Part shown: piece by piece, positions 37,521 through 46,646 of the stretch
Numbering within the stretch: the first letter of the stretch is position 1
Layout of the letters: every line of letters starts with the position of its first letter
Assembly: GCF_947504145.1 (NCBI RefSeq)
Contig: NZ_CANNGQ010000002.1
Location: 434,001 to 498,000, forward strand
Direction of reading: 5' to 3'
DNA: 64,000 nt
From: an uncultured Microbulbifer sp.
Lineage (GTDB): Bacteria; Pseudomonadota; Gammaproteobacteria; Pseudomonadales; Cellvibrionaceae
The notes under the pieces: generated by a model
Told to the model about the DNA's origin: nothing
Database searches by the model: none
The model's input: the letters and a program-made list of their open reading frames with translations, nothing else
Program-made: the position numbers and the translations under genes

Positions 37521-38093
37521 ATGTCACCGCAATCCCTGTCTCAGGCCACTGAAGCCATCCCCGTCTCCCCACCGGTCATGGTGCTGGAAGACGAGCAGCC
37601 GGTAGAGACCAGCCAGTCCACCAATACTGAACACAATGCGCGACAGAATCGCCGGACTCGCCGGGACGAATGGTTGCTGGATGTGTTCGCCATGAACAGT
37701 TTTTCCTGGGCGATTGCCATCCCTATCGAGCTGGTACTGGCGGGCATGAGTTGGCGGGAACATCTGCAGGTACGCCTGCTGGCGGTAGTGTTCAACACGG
37801 TGATTGCGCGCCCGTTCAGTCTCTATCGCAACTGGGTAGTGGCACGTTTTGGTCGCGGCAGTGGCCTGCACAACTACGCGGTGGACACCTTCGTCTTTCT
37901 CAGTTTCCAGCTGCCTCTGTACACCCTCAACATGATACTTGGCGGTGCCTCCGTGGCGGAAATCGCCACGGCATGTATCACCTTCGTATTGATTGCCGGC
38001 GCACTGGGGCGTCCCTATGGAATGTATCTCGACTGCCTGCGACGGCTGTGGCTGAATAGGCGGCCGGGAGCGAATAGCGTCTCTGCCGGCTGA
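37521..38093 (+). CDS. alaE: AlaE-like L-alanine exporter
   Basis: A 190-residue inner-membrane protein. After a polar N-terminus (1-45) there are four hydrophobic segments: AMNSFSWAIAIPIELVLAG, LLAVVFNTVIARPFSLYRN, TFVFLSFQLPLYTLNMILGG and ITFVLIAGALGRPYGMYLDC. The pattern and residues parallel E. coli AlaE (DTFAM, EVFLSGMS, ARP-YGMYRD, SFQSPVY, YGxxLDxCRRL), which exports L-alanine. The N-terminal extension of about 40 residues is longer than in AlaE. It is divergent from padR and followed by the racemase-family gene. Confidence 0.8.
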   Translation: MSPQSLSQATEAIPVSPPVMVLEDEQPVETSQSTNTEHNARQNRRTRRDEWLLDVFAMNSFSWAIAIPIELVLAGMSWREHLQVRLLAVVFNTVIARPFSLYRNWVVARFGRGSGLHNYAVDTFVFLSFQLPLYTLNMILGGASVAEIATACITFVLIAGALGRPYGMYLDCLRRLWLNRRPGANSVSAG

Positions 38094-38146
38094 CACTTTT
38101 TCATCAGATATCTCCCGTAAACAGTACGGGGCGGAGTATTCCGGGT

Positions 38147-38854
38147 ATGCAGAATAAACATATAGAAAACAATGGCATACAGAGTGATATGGCGACCATC
38201 GGGGTGATTGCCGGTACCGCCACCGATACTCGCTTCGGGCTCGAATTTCTGGCCGCCCGGCAGGTGCCGGGAATGGGCCTCGCGATTTCCTCGTCGCCAC
38301 AGGCCCAGACTCAGCTGCAGGCGCTCGGCCGCAGCGATCTGACCCGCCAGTTGATCGATGCTATTGCACGGCTGGACGCTGCGGGTGCTGGCGCGGCAAT
38401 GATCTACTGTAACTCCCTGTCCGGTGCCGTGGATATGGCCGCGGTGCGCTCCGCCGCGGCGATCCCGGTGATTTCGCCGCTGGATGTCTATGCCGAGCTG
38501 ACTCAGCGCTACCGCAATTTCGGATTGCTGGCGGCCAATTGCCAGAGTTGTGCCAATATCGAGCGCGAAATTCTCTCCGGCAATCCCTCTGCCAAGGTGA
38601 TTGGTATCGGCAACCTGCAGATCGTGGAAGATATCGAGGACGGTATGCCCGCCGGGGTGATTGTGCGGCAGCACGCGCTGGACGACCTGGCCGCAGCCCT
38701 GGTGAAGAGCGGCGTGCAAATTCTTATCCTCGGTTGTACGCATTTCGACTACTTTTATGAAGAACTGCTGTCGTTCTGTGATGGAATCCGCCTGTTTCTG
38801 CCTTCTGAGCGAATGCTGGCGATTCTGCAGGAGCGGACGGTTCAGGCAGCTTAA
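38147..38854 (+). CDS. Aspartate/glutamate racemase-family protein
   Basis: A 235-residue member of the Asp/Glu/hydantoin racemase superfamily. The two catalytic cysteines are visible in MIYCNSLSGA (about residue 88) and LGCTHFDYF (about residue 197). It would interconvert or bind an acidic amino acid, but the exact substrate is unknown. The start has GGAG 12 bases upstream; a second in-frame ATG at 38189 (MATIGVIAG) matches the usual family N-terminus better, so the first 14 residues are doubtful. It lies 53 bases after the alaE-like gene. Confidence 0.78.
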   Translation: MQNKHIENNGIQSDMATIGVIAGTATDTRFGLEFLAARQVPGMGLAISSSPQAQTQLQALGRSDLTRQLIDAIARLDAAGAGAAMIYCNSLSGAVDMAAVRSAAAIPVISPLDVYAELTQRYRNFGLLAANCQSCANIEREILSGNPSAKVIGIGNLQIVEDIEDGMPAGVIVRQHALDDLAAALVKSGVQILILGCTHFDYFYEELLSFCDGIRLFLPSERMLAILQERTVQAA

Positions 38855-39114
38855 TAATTGAGCGAATTAGTTGGTACGGGTGTTTATTTGCGCCTTATGC
38901 CACATTTTCACACTGTATTTTCTGCCAAATGGCGTAAAATGATCTTGTTCGTGCCCTGAGTTTGGGGTATCAAACGCGCGAGCAAGCGCACACTAATAAA
39001 TCGGAATGGCTTCCCGGCGTTACCTGCCGGGGCCTGCAGTCAGCAAGGCAAGCCGTCCGACCGGGTCGCAGGAATGACCCGGCACATAATTGGTTTTCAA
39101 GGATGAATACAGCC
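38855..39114. other. GC-rich structured leader before the phosphorelay gene
   Basis: A 260-base gap. The first 90 bases are A/T-rich and probably hold the promoter. The rest can fold into CCCGGC/GCCGGG (39013-39018 with 39026-39031) and CCGGGTC/GACCCGG (39061-39067 with 39076-39082). AAGGA at 39099-39103 is the ribosome binding site of the next gene. I could not match it to a known riboswitch class. Confidence 0.4.
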
Positions 39115-40509
39115 ATGCCCTTCCACGGCTCCGTCAGTCGTTCCCTGTCCAGTATCCCTGCCATCGGTGTATCCGCATACCAGCGGACATTGCCTGTGCT
39201 TCTCGTGCCACTGGCCGGTTTCTCTAGCCCCGTATCCGCATTTCCTGGAGAGACGCTGCTCCTGGATACCGAGGTGCCTTTCATCTGGGTGCTTGTCCTG
39301 GCGCTTTCAACGGCGGTTTTCGCGTTTGCCTGGATCGTTGCCCGGTCCAAGATCCGCACGGCGCTGGATGCGGGCGCGGCTCAGGCCACGGATTTGCAGG
39401 CGGAAAACGCCAAACTGTTTCGGCAAGTACAGTCCCGGGTGCACGAATTGATGACCCGCGACAAGCTGCTCGAGGAAGCAAAGCTCGAAGCGGAACAGAT
39501 GCGCGAAGAGCACTGCGACTTCCTCTCCATCACCGGCCACCGCATGCGCAAGCCCCTGGAAACCCTGGTGAGCACCATGAACCTGCTCTCCCGCGGTACC
39601 GATGGTGAAGTGCGCCAGCTGGCCGAGGCAGCGCTGGGGCAGTGCCGGCAATTGCGCAGTAATATCGAGGACATACAGCGCACCGGGCAAATGTCCGGAC
39701 AGGTGGTTCCCGCGGCGGCGACCCGGGACAGCGCCCAGCGCGAGCTGGAAGTCCTGCTGATTGAAAACGATACCCACCCTTCGCTGCGCACGCGTCTTGA
39801 GGCCCACGGCCACCGTGTGCGCCGGGAGACCAATGGTGTGGATGGCGCGGACGCCGCTCTGCGCGGCAAGTTTGACCTGGTACTGATCGACGTCCGGCTG
39901 CCACTGATCGACGGTGTGGAAACGGCGCGTAAAATCCGCGGCGACTTTGGCAACAAAGACCTGCTGATCTTCGGCATGCTGCCGGATCTGCGTAAAGGCG
40001 ACAAAGAGCGCTACATGGAGCGCGGCCTGAGCGGCATCCTTCCGCTGCCCGCCAGTGACCCGCAATTGCTGCAGCTACTGAGTTGGGTGGAACAGAAAAC
40101 CCGTGAGACTGCCCCCGCGGCCAAGCCCGCGCGCGCGGCGAAAATGCTGAACCCGACCACGCTCGAGCGCCAGCGCGACACCCTGGGGCACCTGGCCTTT
40201 GCCGAGTTGCTGGGTGAGCGTCTCGCCAATATGCCGAAGAAGATCACCTCCTTTACCAGCTCGCTCACCGGCCGCCACTGGCTGGATGCCCAGCACCAGG
40301 CCCAGGCCATTGCCGCAGAGGCGGAGAGCGTAGGCCTGGAAGTGGTGGCAAGTCGCCTCAAGGCGCTGTCGGCGCGTCTTTCAATCGACAGCGAGCGGGA
40401 CTATTGCCGCCATCAGCGCACCGAGATTCTGGGTTTGATGCGCACGTCGATCCAGCAACTGAAGTCCTGGCGGGAGAAAAACGTACATACCGAGTGGGCT
40501 CTGAGATAA
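39115..40509 (+). CDS. Degenerate hybrid sensor: HisKA-like helix, receiver domain and Hpt-like domain
   Basis: A 464-residue membrane-anchored protein. One or two hydrophobic segments (24-45, 55-78) precede a coiled coil (90-132). A HisKA-like dimerisation helix follows with His142 in FLSITGHRMRKPLETLV, but there is no ATP-binding domain. Residues 211-328 are a receiver domain with the acidic pair in LIENDT and the phosphoacceptor Asp259 in LIDVRLP. Residues 345-455 look like an Hpt four-helix bundle, but the histidine position of the AHxLKG motif aligns with Gln397. The start ATG has AAGGA 11 bases upstream. Probably a signalling scaffold or phosphate sink rather than a kinase. Confidence 0.7.
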   Translation: MPFHGSVSRSLSSIPAIGVSAYQRTLPVLLVPLAGFSSPVSAFPGETLLLDTEVPFIWVLVLALSTAVFAFAWIVARSKIRTALDAGAAQATDLQAENAKLFRQVQSRVHELMTRDKLLEEAKLEAEQMREEHCDFLSITGHRMRKPLETLVSTMNLLSRGTDGEVRQLAEAALGQCRQLRSNIEDIQRTGQMSGQVVPAAATRDSAQRELEVLLIENDTHPSLRTRLEAHGHRVRRETNGVDGADAALRGKFDLVLIDVRLPLIDGVETARKIRGDFGNKDLLIFGMLPDLRKGDKERYMERGLSGILPLPASDPQLLQLLSWVEQKTRETAPAAKPARAAKMLNPTTLERQRDTLGHLAFAELLGERLANMPKKITSFTSSLTGRHWLDAQHQAQAIAAEAESVGLEVVASRLKALSARLSIDSERDYCRHQRTEILGLMRTSIQQLKSWREKNVHTEWALR

Positions 40510-40622
40510 ACACCGTGCTTGCCGCGACAGTGTGTAGCAGAACAGCGTTATCTTCTGCGGGATTTGCCCTTACACTTACGGCTGCATTTTTTAACGGTAT
40601 TTCCTGAAGGAGCCCAGAGCCT

Positions 40623-40976
40623 ATGTCCGAGCAGTACCCAGCCCCACAGCAGGCCGAGCGCGAGCGCTCGGGCCGCGATATCGCCACGTTGGTGTATCTG
40701 ATTCAGGCCATCAGTCTGTTTACGGCGGTACCTTTTTTCGTCGGTGTGCTGATCAACTATGTAAAGCGCGGCGACGTGCGCGGGACCCTCGCCGAGTCCC
40801 ACTTCCGCTGGCAGATCCGCACCTTCTGGTACAGCCTGCTGTGGTTTGTGGTGGGTTGGGCCACGGTATGGATTCTGGTGGGCTTTGTGGTGTGGGGAAT
40901 CAGCTGGGTGTGGATGGTCTACCGCGTGATTCGCGGCTGGTTGACCCTGTCGGACAACCGCCCCGCCTATGCCTGA
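40623..40976 (+). CDS. DUF4870-like small membrane protein
   Basis: A 117-residue protein with a polar N-terminus and three hydrophobic segments (about 22-50, 68-82, 84-105). The pattern LVYLIQAISLFTAVPFFVGVLINYVKRGDVRGTLAESHFRWQIRTFW, with the invariant ESHFxWQ-type motif, is that of a widespread uncharacterised membrane family (DUF4870-like). GAAGGAG lies before the ATG. A terminator follows about 60 bases after the stop. Confidence 0.7.
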   Translation: MSEQYPAPQQAERERSGRDIATLVYLIQAISLFTAVPFFVGVLINYVKRGDVRGTLAESHFRWQIRTFWYSLLWFVVGWATVWILVGFVVWGISWVWMVYRVIRGWLTLSDNRPAYA

Positions 40977-41036
40977 GCGCGAAGCGCAGGGTTTAAGGAA
41001 TTGATGTAATACCAGTAAACGGTGAGAGAAACCGTT

Positions 41037-41064
41037 GAGCGGCCCAGGTGGCCGCTCTTTTTTT
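41037..41064 (+). terminator. Rho-independent terminator
   Basis: GAGCGGCC (41037-41044) pairs with GGCCGCTC (41050-41057), loop of 5, followed by seven T residues. It ends the plus-strand transcript of the DUF4870-like gene and sits between it and the convergent YdgA-like gene. Confidence 0.88.
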
Positions 41065-41100
41065 GCCAGTGAAAATGGGCTCGGGTTTTAGGCTCGCGCT

Positions 41101-42360
41101 CTAGAAGCCGCCCATCAATGCCAGGACAAACAGGTCGGCGGGCAGTTGCTGTCCGTTGACCTCGAGCTTGCCGCGCTCCAGTTGCAGGTGCATCGACAGC
41201 TGGCCATTGTTTTCTTTGAGGAATCCGTACTGCTTGAGGGCGCTGGCCTGCATGATCAGCGGAGATTGCATCAGCGCTTGCTCGGCAGCGGAGATATTCG
41301 CGGTGCCGTTCAGGCTGTCCAGCCAGAACAGCTTGTCGTTGCCCACTTGCCGGTTTCTCGGCATCCCCTTCCAATCCACATCCATCTGCAGCTGCATGGG
41401 GCCATTGGCGCTTTCGATGTCCAGTTGCTGCTGCATCTTCAGCGGTCGGTCGAACACCTGCGGCCAGCTGCGCTGGGCGGATGGAGTCAGCAGGGCGGTG
41501 TACAGATAGTGGTGCAGGTCGTCGTAACCGATCGCCGGCAGGTTGATCTGCTGGGTGAGGGCGCGGGCCGGGGTGGAAGACTGGATTTGCGGCAGCTTGA
41601 TGGCGGTCTGCACATTCAGGGTGCGGGCGGCGACCAGTTTGCCAGTGTAATCGAATTCCACGTCGCGCAGTTCCAGGGGGCCCGAGTCGTTGTTGGTGCG
41701 CACCAGGGGCAGCTTGGCGTGCAGGGACCCTGCACCGCCGGGAGAAAGCTCGAAGTTGCCCTTGGCCGACTGCAGGTAGAGGGATTCCCGGTGGCCATCC
41801 ATGCGTACGAACTCGCCGAGTTCGAAGTGACTGGCCTGCTGTTGCCCCTGGTAGTCTGTCACCATCTGGATACGGGCACCGGCAAACTGGATCTGCTGGT
41901 CCGCGACATTGCGGTCGATGGGCAGCAGGTGCAGGGTGTTGGTGACACGGTTGTTAGCGCCGACCAGGGTTTCCACCACGATGGGGCTGTCTGCGAGTGT
42001 ATCGCCGATAGGCCCGTAGTAGGCCTCCAGCTGGTAGCGCAGAGTCGGCTCCAGCTGTTTGCCGGTCAGCCGGGTCTCCGCATACAGGGCGCCGATACGC
42101 GGGCCGCTGCGGGTGAACAGAACCGGGCCGTGCTGGATCTCGGTAAGGGTTTCGGAGACGCCGTCTTTGCCCTTCATTAAGGTCAGAGCTTCGGCGCCAA
42201 ACCAGCCGCCCCGATAGCCGGTCAGCTCGATATTCGGCTGCTGGGCGAGCTGCTGCTTCAACACCGCTTCCACTTTCGGGCCGATCAGGCCGGGAGCAAT
42301 CAGGGCCGCCAGCAGGAGAAGAGCGGAGAAGGCAATCAGGATAAAACGTAAAGCTTTCAT
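41101..42360 (-). CDS. YdgA-like DUF945 family protein
   Basis: A 419-residue protein anchored by one N-terminal transmembrane segment (residues 4-27), the rest probably periplasmic. The sequence after the anchor (IGPKVEAVLKQQLAQQPNIELTGYRGGWFGAEALTLMK) and the repeated beta-strand pattern fit the DUF945/YdgA family, whose function is not established. The start is the ATG of MKALRF; 34 further in-frame residues upstream look non-coding. It lies 77 bases downstream of liuE on the same strand and may be read from the liu transcript, although nothing links it to leucine. Confidence 0.75.
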   Translation of the reverse strand: MKALRFILIAFSALLLLAALIAPGLIGPKVEAVLKQQLAQQPNIELTGYRGGWFGAEALTLMKGKDGVSETLTEIQHGPVLFTRSGPRIGALYAETRLTGKQLEPTLRYQLEAYYGPIGDTLADSPIVVETLVGANNRVTNTLHLLPIDRNVADQQIQFAGARIQMVTDYQGQQQASHFELGEFVRMDGHRESLYLQSAKGNFELSPGGAGSLHAKLPLVRTNNDSGPLELRDVEFDYTGKLVAARTLNVQTAIKLPQIQSSTPARALTQQINLPAIGYDDLHHYLYTALLTPSAQRSWPQVFDRPLKMQQQLDIESANGPMQLQMDVDWKGMPRNRQVGNDKLFWLDSLNGTANISAAEQALMQSPLIMQASALKQYGFLKENNGQLSMHLQLERGKLEVNGQQLPADLFVLALMGGF

Positions 42361-42437
42361 GTGGTCAAATATCAGGCGTTTGTATCGAAGCGCCCGATGG
42401 TAGCAGATCGCGATGAATCCCGTGACCGCAATTCGCC

Positions 42438-43358
42438 TCAATCCCCCTTGATTACCCCACATTCCCCGGCAATGGCGCGGGCCACTTTGGAGCCGCTTTC
42501 CCGGCCCAGGGCGCGGGAAATAAAGTTGCCGGCCTTGGCCAGGCGGCCCAGGTCGATGCCTGTGTGGATTCCGAGCCCGTCCAGCATATACAGCACATCT
42601 TCACTGGCCACATTGCCGGAGGCGCCGCGGGCGTAGGGGCAGCCCCCGAGGCCGGCCACTGCCGAATCCACCACCGCGACACCGGTCTGCAGGGCGGCAT
42701 AGATATTTGCCAGTGCCTGACCGTAGGTATCGTGAAAGTGCACCGCCAGTTTTTCCAGCGGCACCTGCTGTGCCACGGCTTCAATCATGTGCCGGGCCCG
42801 GTCCGGGGTTCCGACGCCGATGGTGTCGCCCAGGCTGATCTCGTAGCAGCCCATGTCCAGCAGGGCCCGGCTTACTTCTGCGACCTTTTGCGGATGGATG
42901 TCTCCCTCGTAGGGGCACCCGAGTACGCAGGACACGTAGCCGCGCACGGGAATACCGTCGGCGCGCGCCTGCTCGGCCAGCGGGCGGAAGCGTTCCAGGC
43001 TCTCCTCGATGGAGCAGTTGATGTTCTTGCGGGTAAAACTCTCGGACGCTGCACCGAATACCGCCACTTCGTCAGCGTTGGCATCCCGCGCGCGCTCGTA
43101 GCCCACCATGTTGGGGGTGAGGGCGCTGTAGATGACGCCGGGTTTGCGCGCAATGCCTGCGAGCACCTCTTCACTGGCGGCCATCTGCGGCACCCACTTG
43201 GGACTGACGAAGCTGCCGGCTTCGATCGCCTGCAGGCCGCTGTCGCTCAGCAGGTCGATCAGTTGCACGCGCGTCTGCACCGAGATGGGTTCTTTTTCAT
43301 TCTGCAGGCCGTCGCGTGGGCCCACTTCGACGATTTTTACGCGATCCGGAAGCGTCAT
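42438..43358 (-). CDS. liuE: Hydroxymethylglutaryl-CoA lyase
   Basis: A 306-residue TIM-barrel lyase that splits HMG-CoA into acetoacetate and acetyl-CoA, the last step of leucine/isovalerate breakdown. [35 protein letters not shown] and the catalytic-cysteine loop [14 protein letters not shown] are all present. The ATG of [17 protein letters not shown] matches LiuE N-termini and has GAGG 10 bases upstream; an ATG 15 bases earlier is possible. It follows liuD by 17 bases, the tightest junction in the operon. Confidence 0.94.
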   Translation of the reverse strand: MTLPDRVKIVEVGPRDGLQNEKEPISVQTRVQLIDLLSDSGLQAIEAGSFVSPKWVPQMAASEEVLAGIARKPGVIYSALTPNMVGYERARDANADEVAVFGAASESFTRKNINCSIEESLERFRPLAEQARADGIPVRGYVSCVLGCPYEGDIHPQKVAEVSRALLDMGCYEISLGDTIGVGTPDRARHMIEAVAQQVPLEKLAVHFHDTYGQALANIYAALQTGVAVVDSAVAGLGGCPYARGASGNVASEDVLYMLDGLGIHTGIDLGRLAKAGNFISRALGRESGSKVARAIAGECGVIKGD

Positions 43359-43375
43359 CTGTTGTGGCCTCATTT

Positions 43376-45379
43376 TTAAGCGTCTGCAGTTTCAGCGTTG
43401 AAGTCGATCAACAGGCTGCCGCCGTCCACCAGTTCGCCCGCGGCGCAGAAGAACTGATTGACGGTACCGTCCGCCGGCGCGCGCAGGGTGTGCTCCATCT
43501 TCATTGCTTCCATCACCAGCAGCGGCTGGTCTTTGCTGACTCTGGCGCCGGGCTCCGCCAGCAGGGTGACGATGGTGCCGTTCATCGGCGCTTCGAGGCC
43601 GTGTGCGGCGTCGGTATTTTCACCGGTGTCCGGCGGCAGGATTTTGAAGTCCACCTGTTCGCCGCTGACAAACACCGTGCCTTCGCCGTCGTGGGCGACG
43701 CTGGAGTAATTCACCCGGCGTCCGTCCAGTACCGCCACATTCTGGCCGTGGTGCGAGGAGATGGTCCCGCTCTGTGCGTCCACGGCAGAATCGCAACGCC
43801 ACAGCAGGGCCTCGTCGTTGCCGGAAAAGTGGATTTCGATTTCGCGCCCGTGCACTTCCACTTTTTGGCTGCGCCACACGGTCAGTCCGTTGCGCCAGTT
43901 GCTGCCGCTGTGCCAGGGTGAGAACGGATCGGCTTTGGGCGCGCTGCGGTGTTGCGCGCGGGTTTCACTGTGATGCAGGAAGGCGGCGATGGCTGCACAC
44001 TGCTGCGCACGCAGTTGTTGTTCCTGTTGCAGGATTTCCTGCTCGTGGTCTTCGATAAAGTGTGTGGTGACACGACCGTTTACAAACGCGGTGTGGTTGA
44101 TCACCCGGCGCAGGAATTCAATATTGTGGCGCAGACCGGCGATCTGATACTGCTGCAGGGCGCGGTCGAGTTTGGCCAGGGCCTCGCGGCGGTTGCGGCC
44201 GTGCACGATCAGTTTTGAGATCATCGGGTCGTAGTGCACGCTGATTTCATCGCCGGTCTGCACGCCGGTATCCACGCGCACTGCCTGGTCCTGACGCGGG
44301 GGCTGGTGACGCAACAGCTTGCCGGTTGCGGGCAGGAAGTCGTTATCCGGATCTTCAGCGTAGATGCGCACTTCAAAGGCGTGGCCGACGATGTGCAGGT
44401 CGTCCTGTTCCAGCGGCAGGGCTTCGCCCGCGCCCACTGCCAGCTGCCAGGCCACCAGGTCCTGGCCGGTGATCATCTCGGTGACGGGGTGCTCTACCTG
44501 CAGGCGGGTATTCATTTCCATAAAGTAGAAAGCACCGCTGCCGTCCAGCAGGAATTCCACGGTGCCGGCGCCCACATAGCCGATGGCGTGGGCGGCGCGC
44601 AGGGCGGCTTCGCCCATCTTTTTGCGGGTTTCTTCCGGCAGGCCAGGGGCCGGCGCTTCTTCGACCACTTTCTGGTGGCGGCGCTGTACGGAACAGTCGC
44701 GCTCGAACAGGTAAACGCCGTTGCCCTGTTTGTCGCAGAACACCTGGATTTCCACGTGGCGCGGGTTCACTACGTAGCGCTCGATCAGCATGATGTCGTC
44801 GCTGAAGGCGTTCTGCGATTCTCGCTTGGCGGCATCGAGGGCTGCGTGAAAATCGTCGGCCTTGTCTACCCGACGCATACCTTTACCGCCACCACCGGCG
44901 GCGGCTTTGAGCAGCACGGGGTAGCCAATCCGGTTGGCGTGGCCTTCGAGAATCCCTGGGTCTTGATTGGTGCCGTGGTACCCGGGTACCAGCGGCACAT
45001 TGGCTTCTTCCATGATCCGCTTGGCGGCAGATTTGGAGCCCATGGCTTCGATGGCGCCGGCGGGAGGGCCGACAAAGATGATGCCGGCTTCGTCGCAGGC
45101 GCGGCAGAAGCGGGCGTTTTCTGAGAGGAAGCCGTACCCGGGGTGGATGGCGTCTGCGCCGGTGCGTTTGGCGGCGGCGAGGACTTTGTCGACGTCCAGG
45201 TAGGATTCTCTGGCCGGTGCGGGGCCGAGGTGCACGGCTTCATCGGCCTGCTGGACGTGCAGGGCGTTGGCATCTGCGTCGGAATACACCGCAACGGTGG
45301 CGACGCCGAGGCGGCGCGCGGTGCGGATAATACGACAGGCGATTTCGCCGCGGTTGGCGATCAGCAGTTTGCGAATCAT
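43376..45379 (-). CDS. liuD: Methylcrotonyl-CoA carboxylase, biotin-containing alpha subunit
   Basis: A 667-residue subunit with, in order, a biotin carboxylase N-domain ([25 protein letters not shown]), an ATP-grasp domain ([32 protein letters not shown]), a linker and a C-terminal biotinyl domain with the biotinylation lysine in VMEAMKMEH. It carboxylates biotin and, with LiuB, 3-methylcrotonyl-CoA. The full length and the adjacent beta subunit gene distinguish it from acetyl- or propionyl-CoA carboxylase subunits. The gap to liuC is 290 bases and holds two repeat elements. Confidence 0.94.
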   Translation of the reverse strand: MIRKLLIANRGEIACRIIRTARRLGVATVAVYSDADANALHVQQADEAVHLGPAPARESYLDVDKVLAAAKRTGADAIHPGYGFLSENARFCRACDEAGIIFVGPPAGAIEAMGSKSAAKRIMEEANVPLVPGYHGTNQDPGILEGHANRIGYPVLLKAAAGGGGKGMRRVDKADDFHAALDAAKRESQNAFSDDIMLIERYVVNPRHVEIQVFCDKQGNGVYLFERDCSVQRRHQKVVEEAPAPGLPEETRKKMGEAALRAAHAIGYVGAGTVEFLLDGSGAFYFMEMNTRLQVEHPVTEMITGQDLVAWQLAVGAGEALPLEQDDLHIVGHAFEVRIYAEDPDNDFLPATGKLLRHQPPRQDQAVRVDTGVQTGDEISVHYDPMISKLIVHGRNRREALAKLDRALQQYQIAGLRHNIEFLRRVINHTAFVNGRVTTHFIEDHEQEILQQEQQLRAQQCAAIAAFLHHSETRAQHRSAPKADPFSPWHSGSNWRNGLTVWRSQKVEVHGREIEIHFSGNDEALLWRCDSAVDAQSGTISSHHGQNVAVLDGRRVNYSSVAHDGEGTVFVSGEQVDFKILPPDTGENTDAAHGLEAPMNGTIVTLLAEPGARVSKDQPLLVMEAMKMEHTLRAPADGTVNQFFCAAGELVDGGSLLIDFNAETADA

Positions 45380-45443
45380 AGCTGGCTCTGTTTGGTCTTT
45401 CCCGGGTTCTTGGGGGCTCTGTTCTTCGACGGTGGCGGCCGGT

Positions 45444-45540
45444 CGTCGGGGGCAGGTTTTCAGGACCGCTGTGAACCCATCCCTGGGCGCTTCGGCGCAA
45501 ACATCCTGTTTGCGACGATCCTGAAAACCTGCCCCCGACG
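45444..45540. repeat. Compound palindrome, copy A (liuC-liuD gap)
   Basis: Outer arms of 22 nt (45444-45465 and 45519-45540) are perfect reverse complements; the inner end reads GGTTTTCAGGA. Inside is a 7-bp hairpin, CGCAAAC/GTTTGCG (45496-45502, 45508-45514). The conserved core GAACCCATCCCTGGGCGC reads on this strand, so the core orientation is opposite to copies B and C. Confidence 0.9.
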
Positions 45541-45577
45541 CCCGCCCTTCAATTTAAACTTCAGTGCTTCGTAAGCT

Positions 45578-45659
45578 CTGGATTCCGGGGCGAGCCCGGA
45601 ATGACGAATCCAAAAAATAGTTTGGGGTAATGTCATCCCGGACTTGACCCGGGATCCAG
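45578..45659. repeat. Inverted pair of CCGGAATGAC-type repeats
   Basis: Two copies of a short palindromic repeat face each other: one at 45578-45606, ending CCCGGAATGACG, and one at 45632-45659, starting GTCATCCCGGAC. Each is itself dyadic and together they can form a long hairpin around about 25 bases. They resemble short CCGGA-rich extragenic palindromes seen in many proteobacteria. They occupy the liuC-proximal part of the same gap as copy A. Confidence 0.7.
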
Positions 45660-45669
45660 CCAGCGGGGC

Positions 45670-46467
45670 TCAATCCTCGCTCGAATTCATCCAGCTCGGC
45701 GCACGCTTCTCCAGAAACGCACTCAATCCTTCCTGCCCTTCCGGAGATACGCGAACGGCAGCAATTAGAGCACTGGTCTGCCCCTGCAGCTCGTCGTTGA
45801 CGACGCGGTTGGACATAGACATGGCCAGCTGTTTGGCCATGGTCACCGCATTGGGGCCATTGTCGGTAATGCTGTTCACCAGCTTCTGTACCGTCAGGTC
45901 CAGCTCTGCTTCCTGCACTACTTCGGAAACCAGCCCGATTTCTTTTGCGCGTTCCGCGGAGAAGCGCTCGGCGGTGACAAAGTAACGGCGCGCCTGGCGG
46001 GTGCCGATGGCGTTGATGACATACGGGCTGATGGTGGCGGGCAGCAGGCCGATTTTGACTTCGCTCAGGCAGAAGCTGGCGCGCTCGGCGGCGACGGCGA
46101 TGTCGCAGCAGCTGACCAGACCCACCGCGCCGCCAAACGCAGCACCCTGTACGCGGGCGATGGTGGGGGCGGGGAAGTTGTCCAGTTTGTGCAGCATGGC
46201 GGCGAGGGTGGCGGCGTCGGTGCGGTTTTGTTCTTCACTGTAATCCGCCATGCGCTTCATCCAGTTGAGGTCGGCGCCGGCGGAGAAGTTTTTGCCGTTG
46301 GAGGCGAGAATCAGTGCGCGAACACCGCCGCTGCGAGCGAGGTTATCGAAGGTTTCGCCCAGCTGGCGAATCAGGTCGTCGTCGAAGGCGTTGTGGATTT
46401 CCGGACGGTTTAGGGTAACCGTGGCAACGCCTTCGTTGTCGATTTCGCACAGCATTTTTTCGGTCAT
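45670..46467 (-). CDS. liuC: Methylglutaconyl-CoA hydratase (enoyl-CoA hydratase family)
   Basis: A 265-residue crotonase-fold enzyme that hydrates 3-methylglutaconyl-CoA to HMG-CoA. The oxyanion-hole motifs are ILASNGKNFSAGADLNWM and VQGAAFGGAVGLVSCCDIAVA; the LNWM and FGGAVGL forms are typical of LiuC/AtuE-like hydratases. The ATG follows AAGGAATCACC. It lies between liuB and liuD in the leucine operon, which fixes the substrate better than sequence alone. Confidence 0.92.
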   Translation of the reverse strand: MTEKMLCEIDNEGVATVTLNRPEIHNAFDDDLIRQLGETFDNLARSGGVRALILASNGKNFSAGADLNWMKRMADYSEEQNRTDAATLAAMLHKLDNFPAPTIARVQGAAFGGAVGLVSCCDIAVAAERASFCLSEVKIGLLPATISPYVINAIGTRQARRYFVTAERFSAERAKEIGLVSEVVQEAELDLTVQKLVNSITDNGPNAVTMAKQLAMSMSNRVVNDELQGQTSALIAAVRVSPEGQEGLSAFLEKRAPSWMNSSED

Positions 46468-46515
46468 GGTGATTCCTTGAAATTGGCTATAGCTACGGAG
46501 TCGGTAAGGTTCTGA

Positions 46516-46611
46516 TGCCGGTATTGGTTTGCTGGACCTTCAAAAACATGGATGTTTTTGCAGAGCCCCCAGGGATGGGTTTACGGCGTGTCCAGCAAAC
46601 CAATACCGGCA
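46516..46611. repeat. Compound palindrome, copy B (liuB-liuC gap)
   Basis: Outer arms of 21 nt (46516-46536 and 46591-46611) are perfect reverse complements and contain TGCCGGTATTGGTTTGC. An inner 7-bp hairpin CAAAAAC/GTTTTTG (46541-46547, 46554-46560) is followed by the core CCCCCAGGGATGGGTTTAC. Same arm class as copy C. Confidence 0.9.
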
Positions 46612-46646
46612 GCAGGACCCGCACCATACTATCCCCGTGCTCAGAA

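Noticed and set aside
38972-39103. Possible c-di-GMP-I (GEMM) riboswitch
   Set aside because: A CCGGGTC-loop-GACCCGG hairpin recalls part of that class, but the conserved upstream core elements are missing or cannot be aligned.
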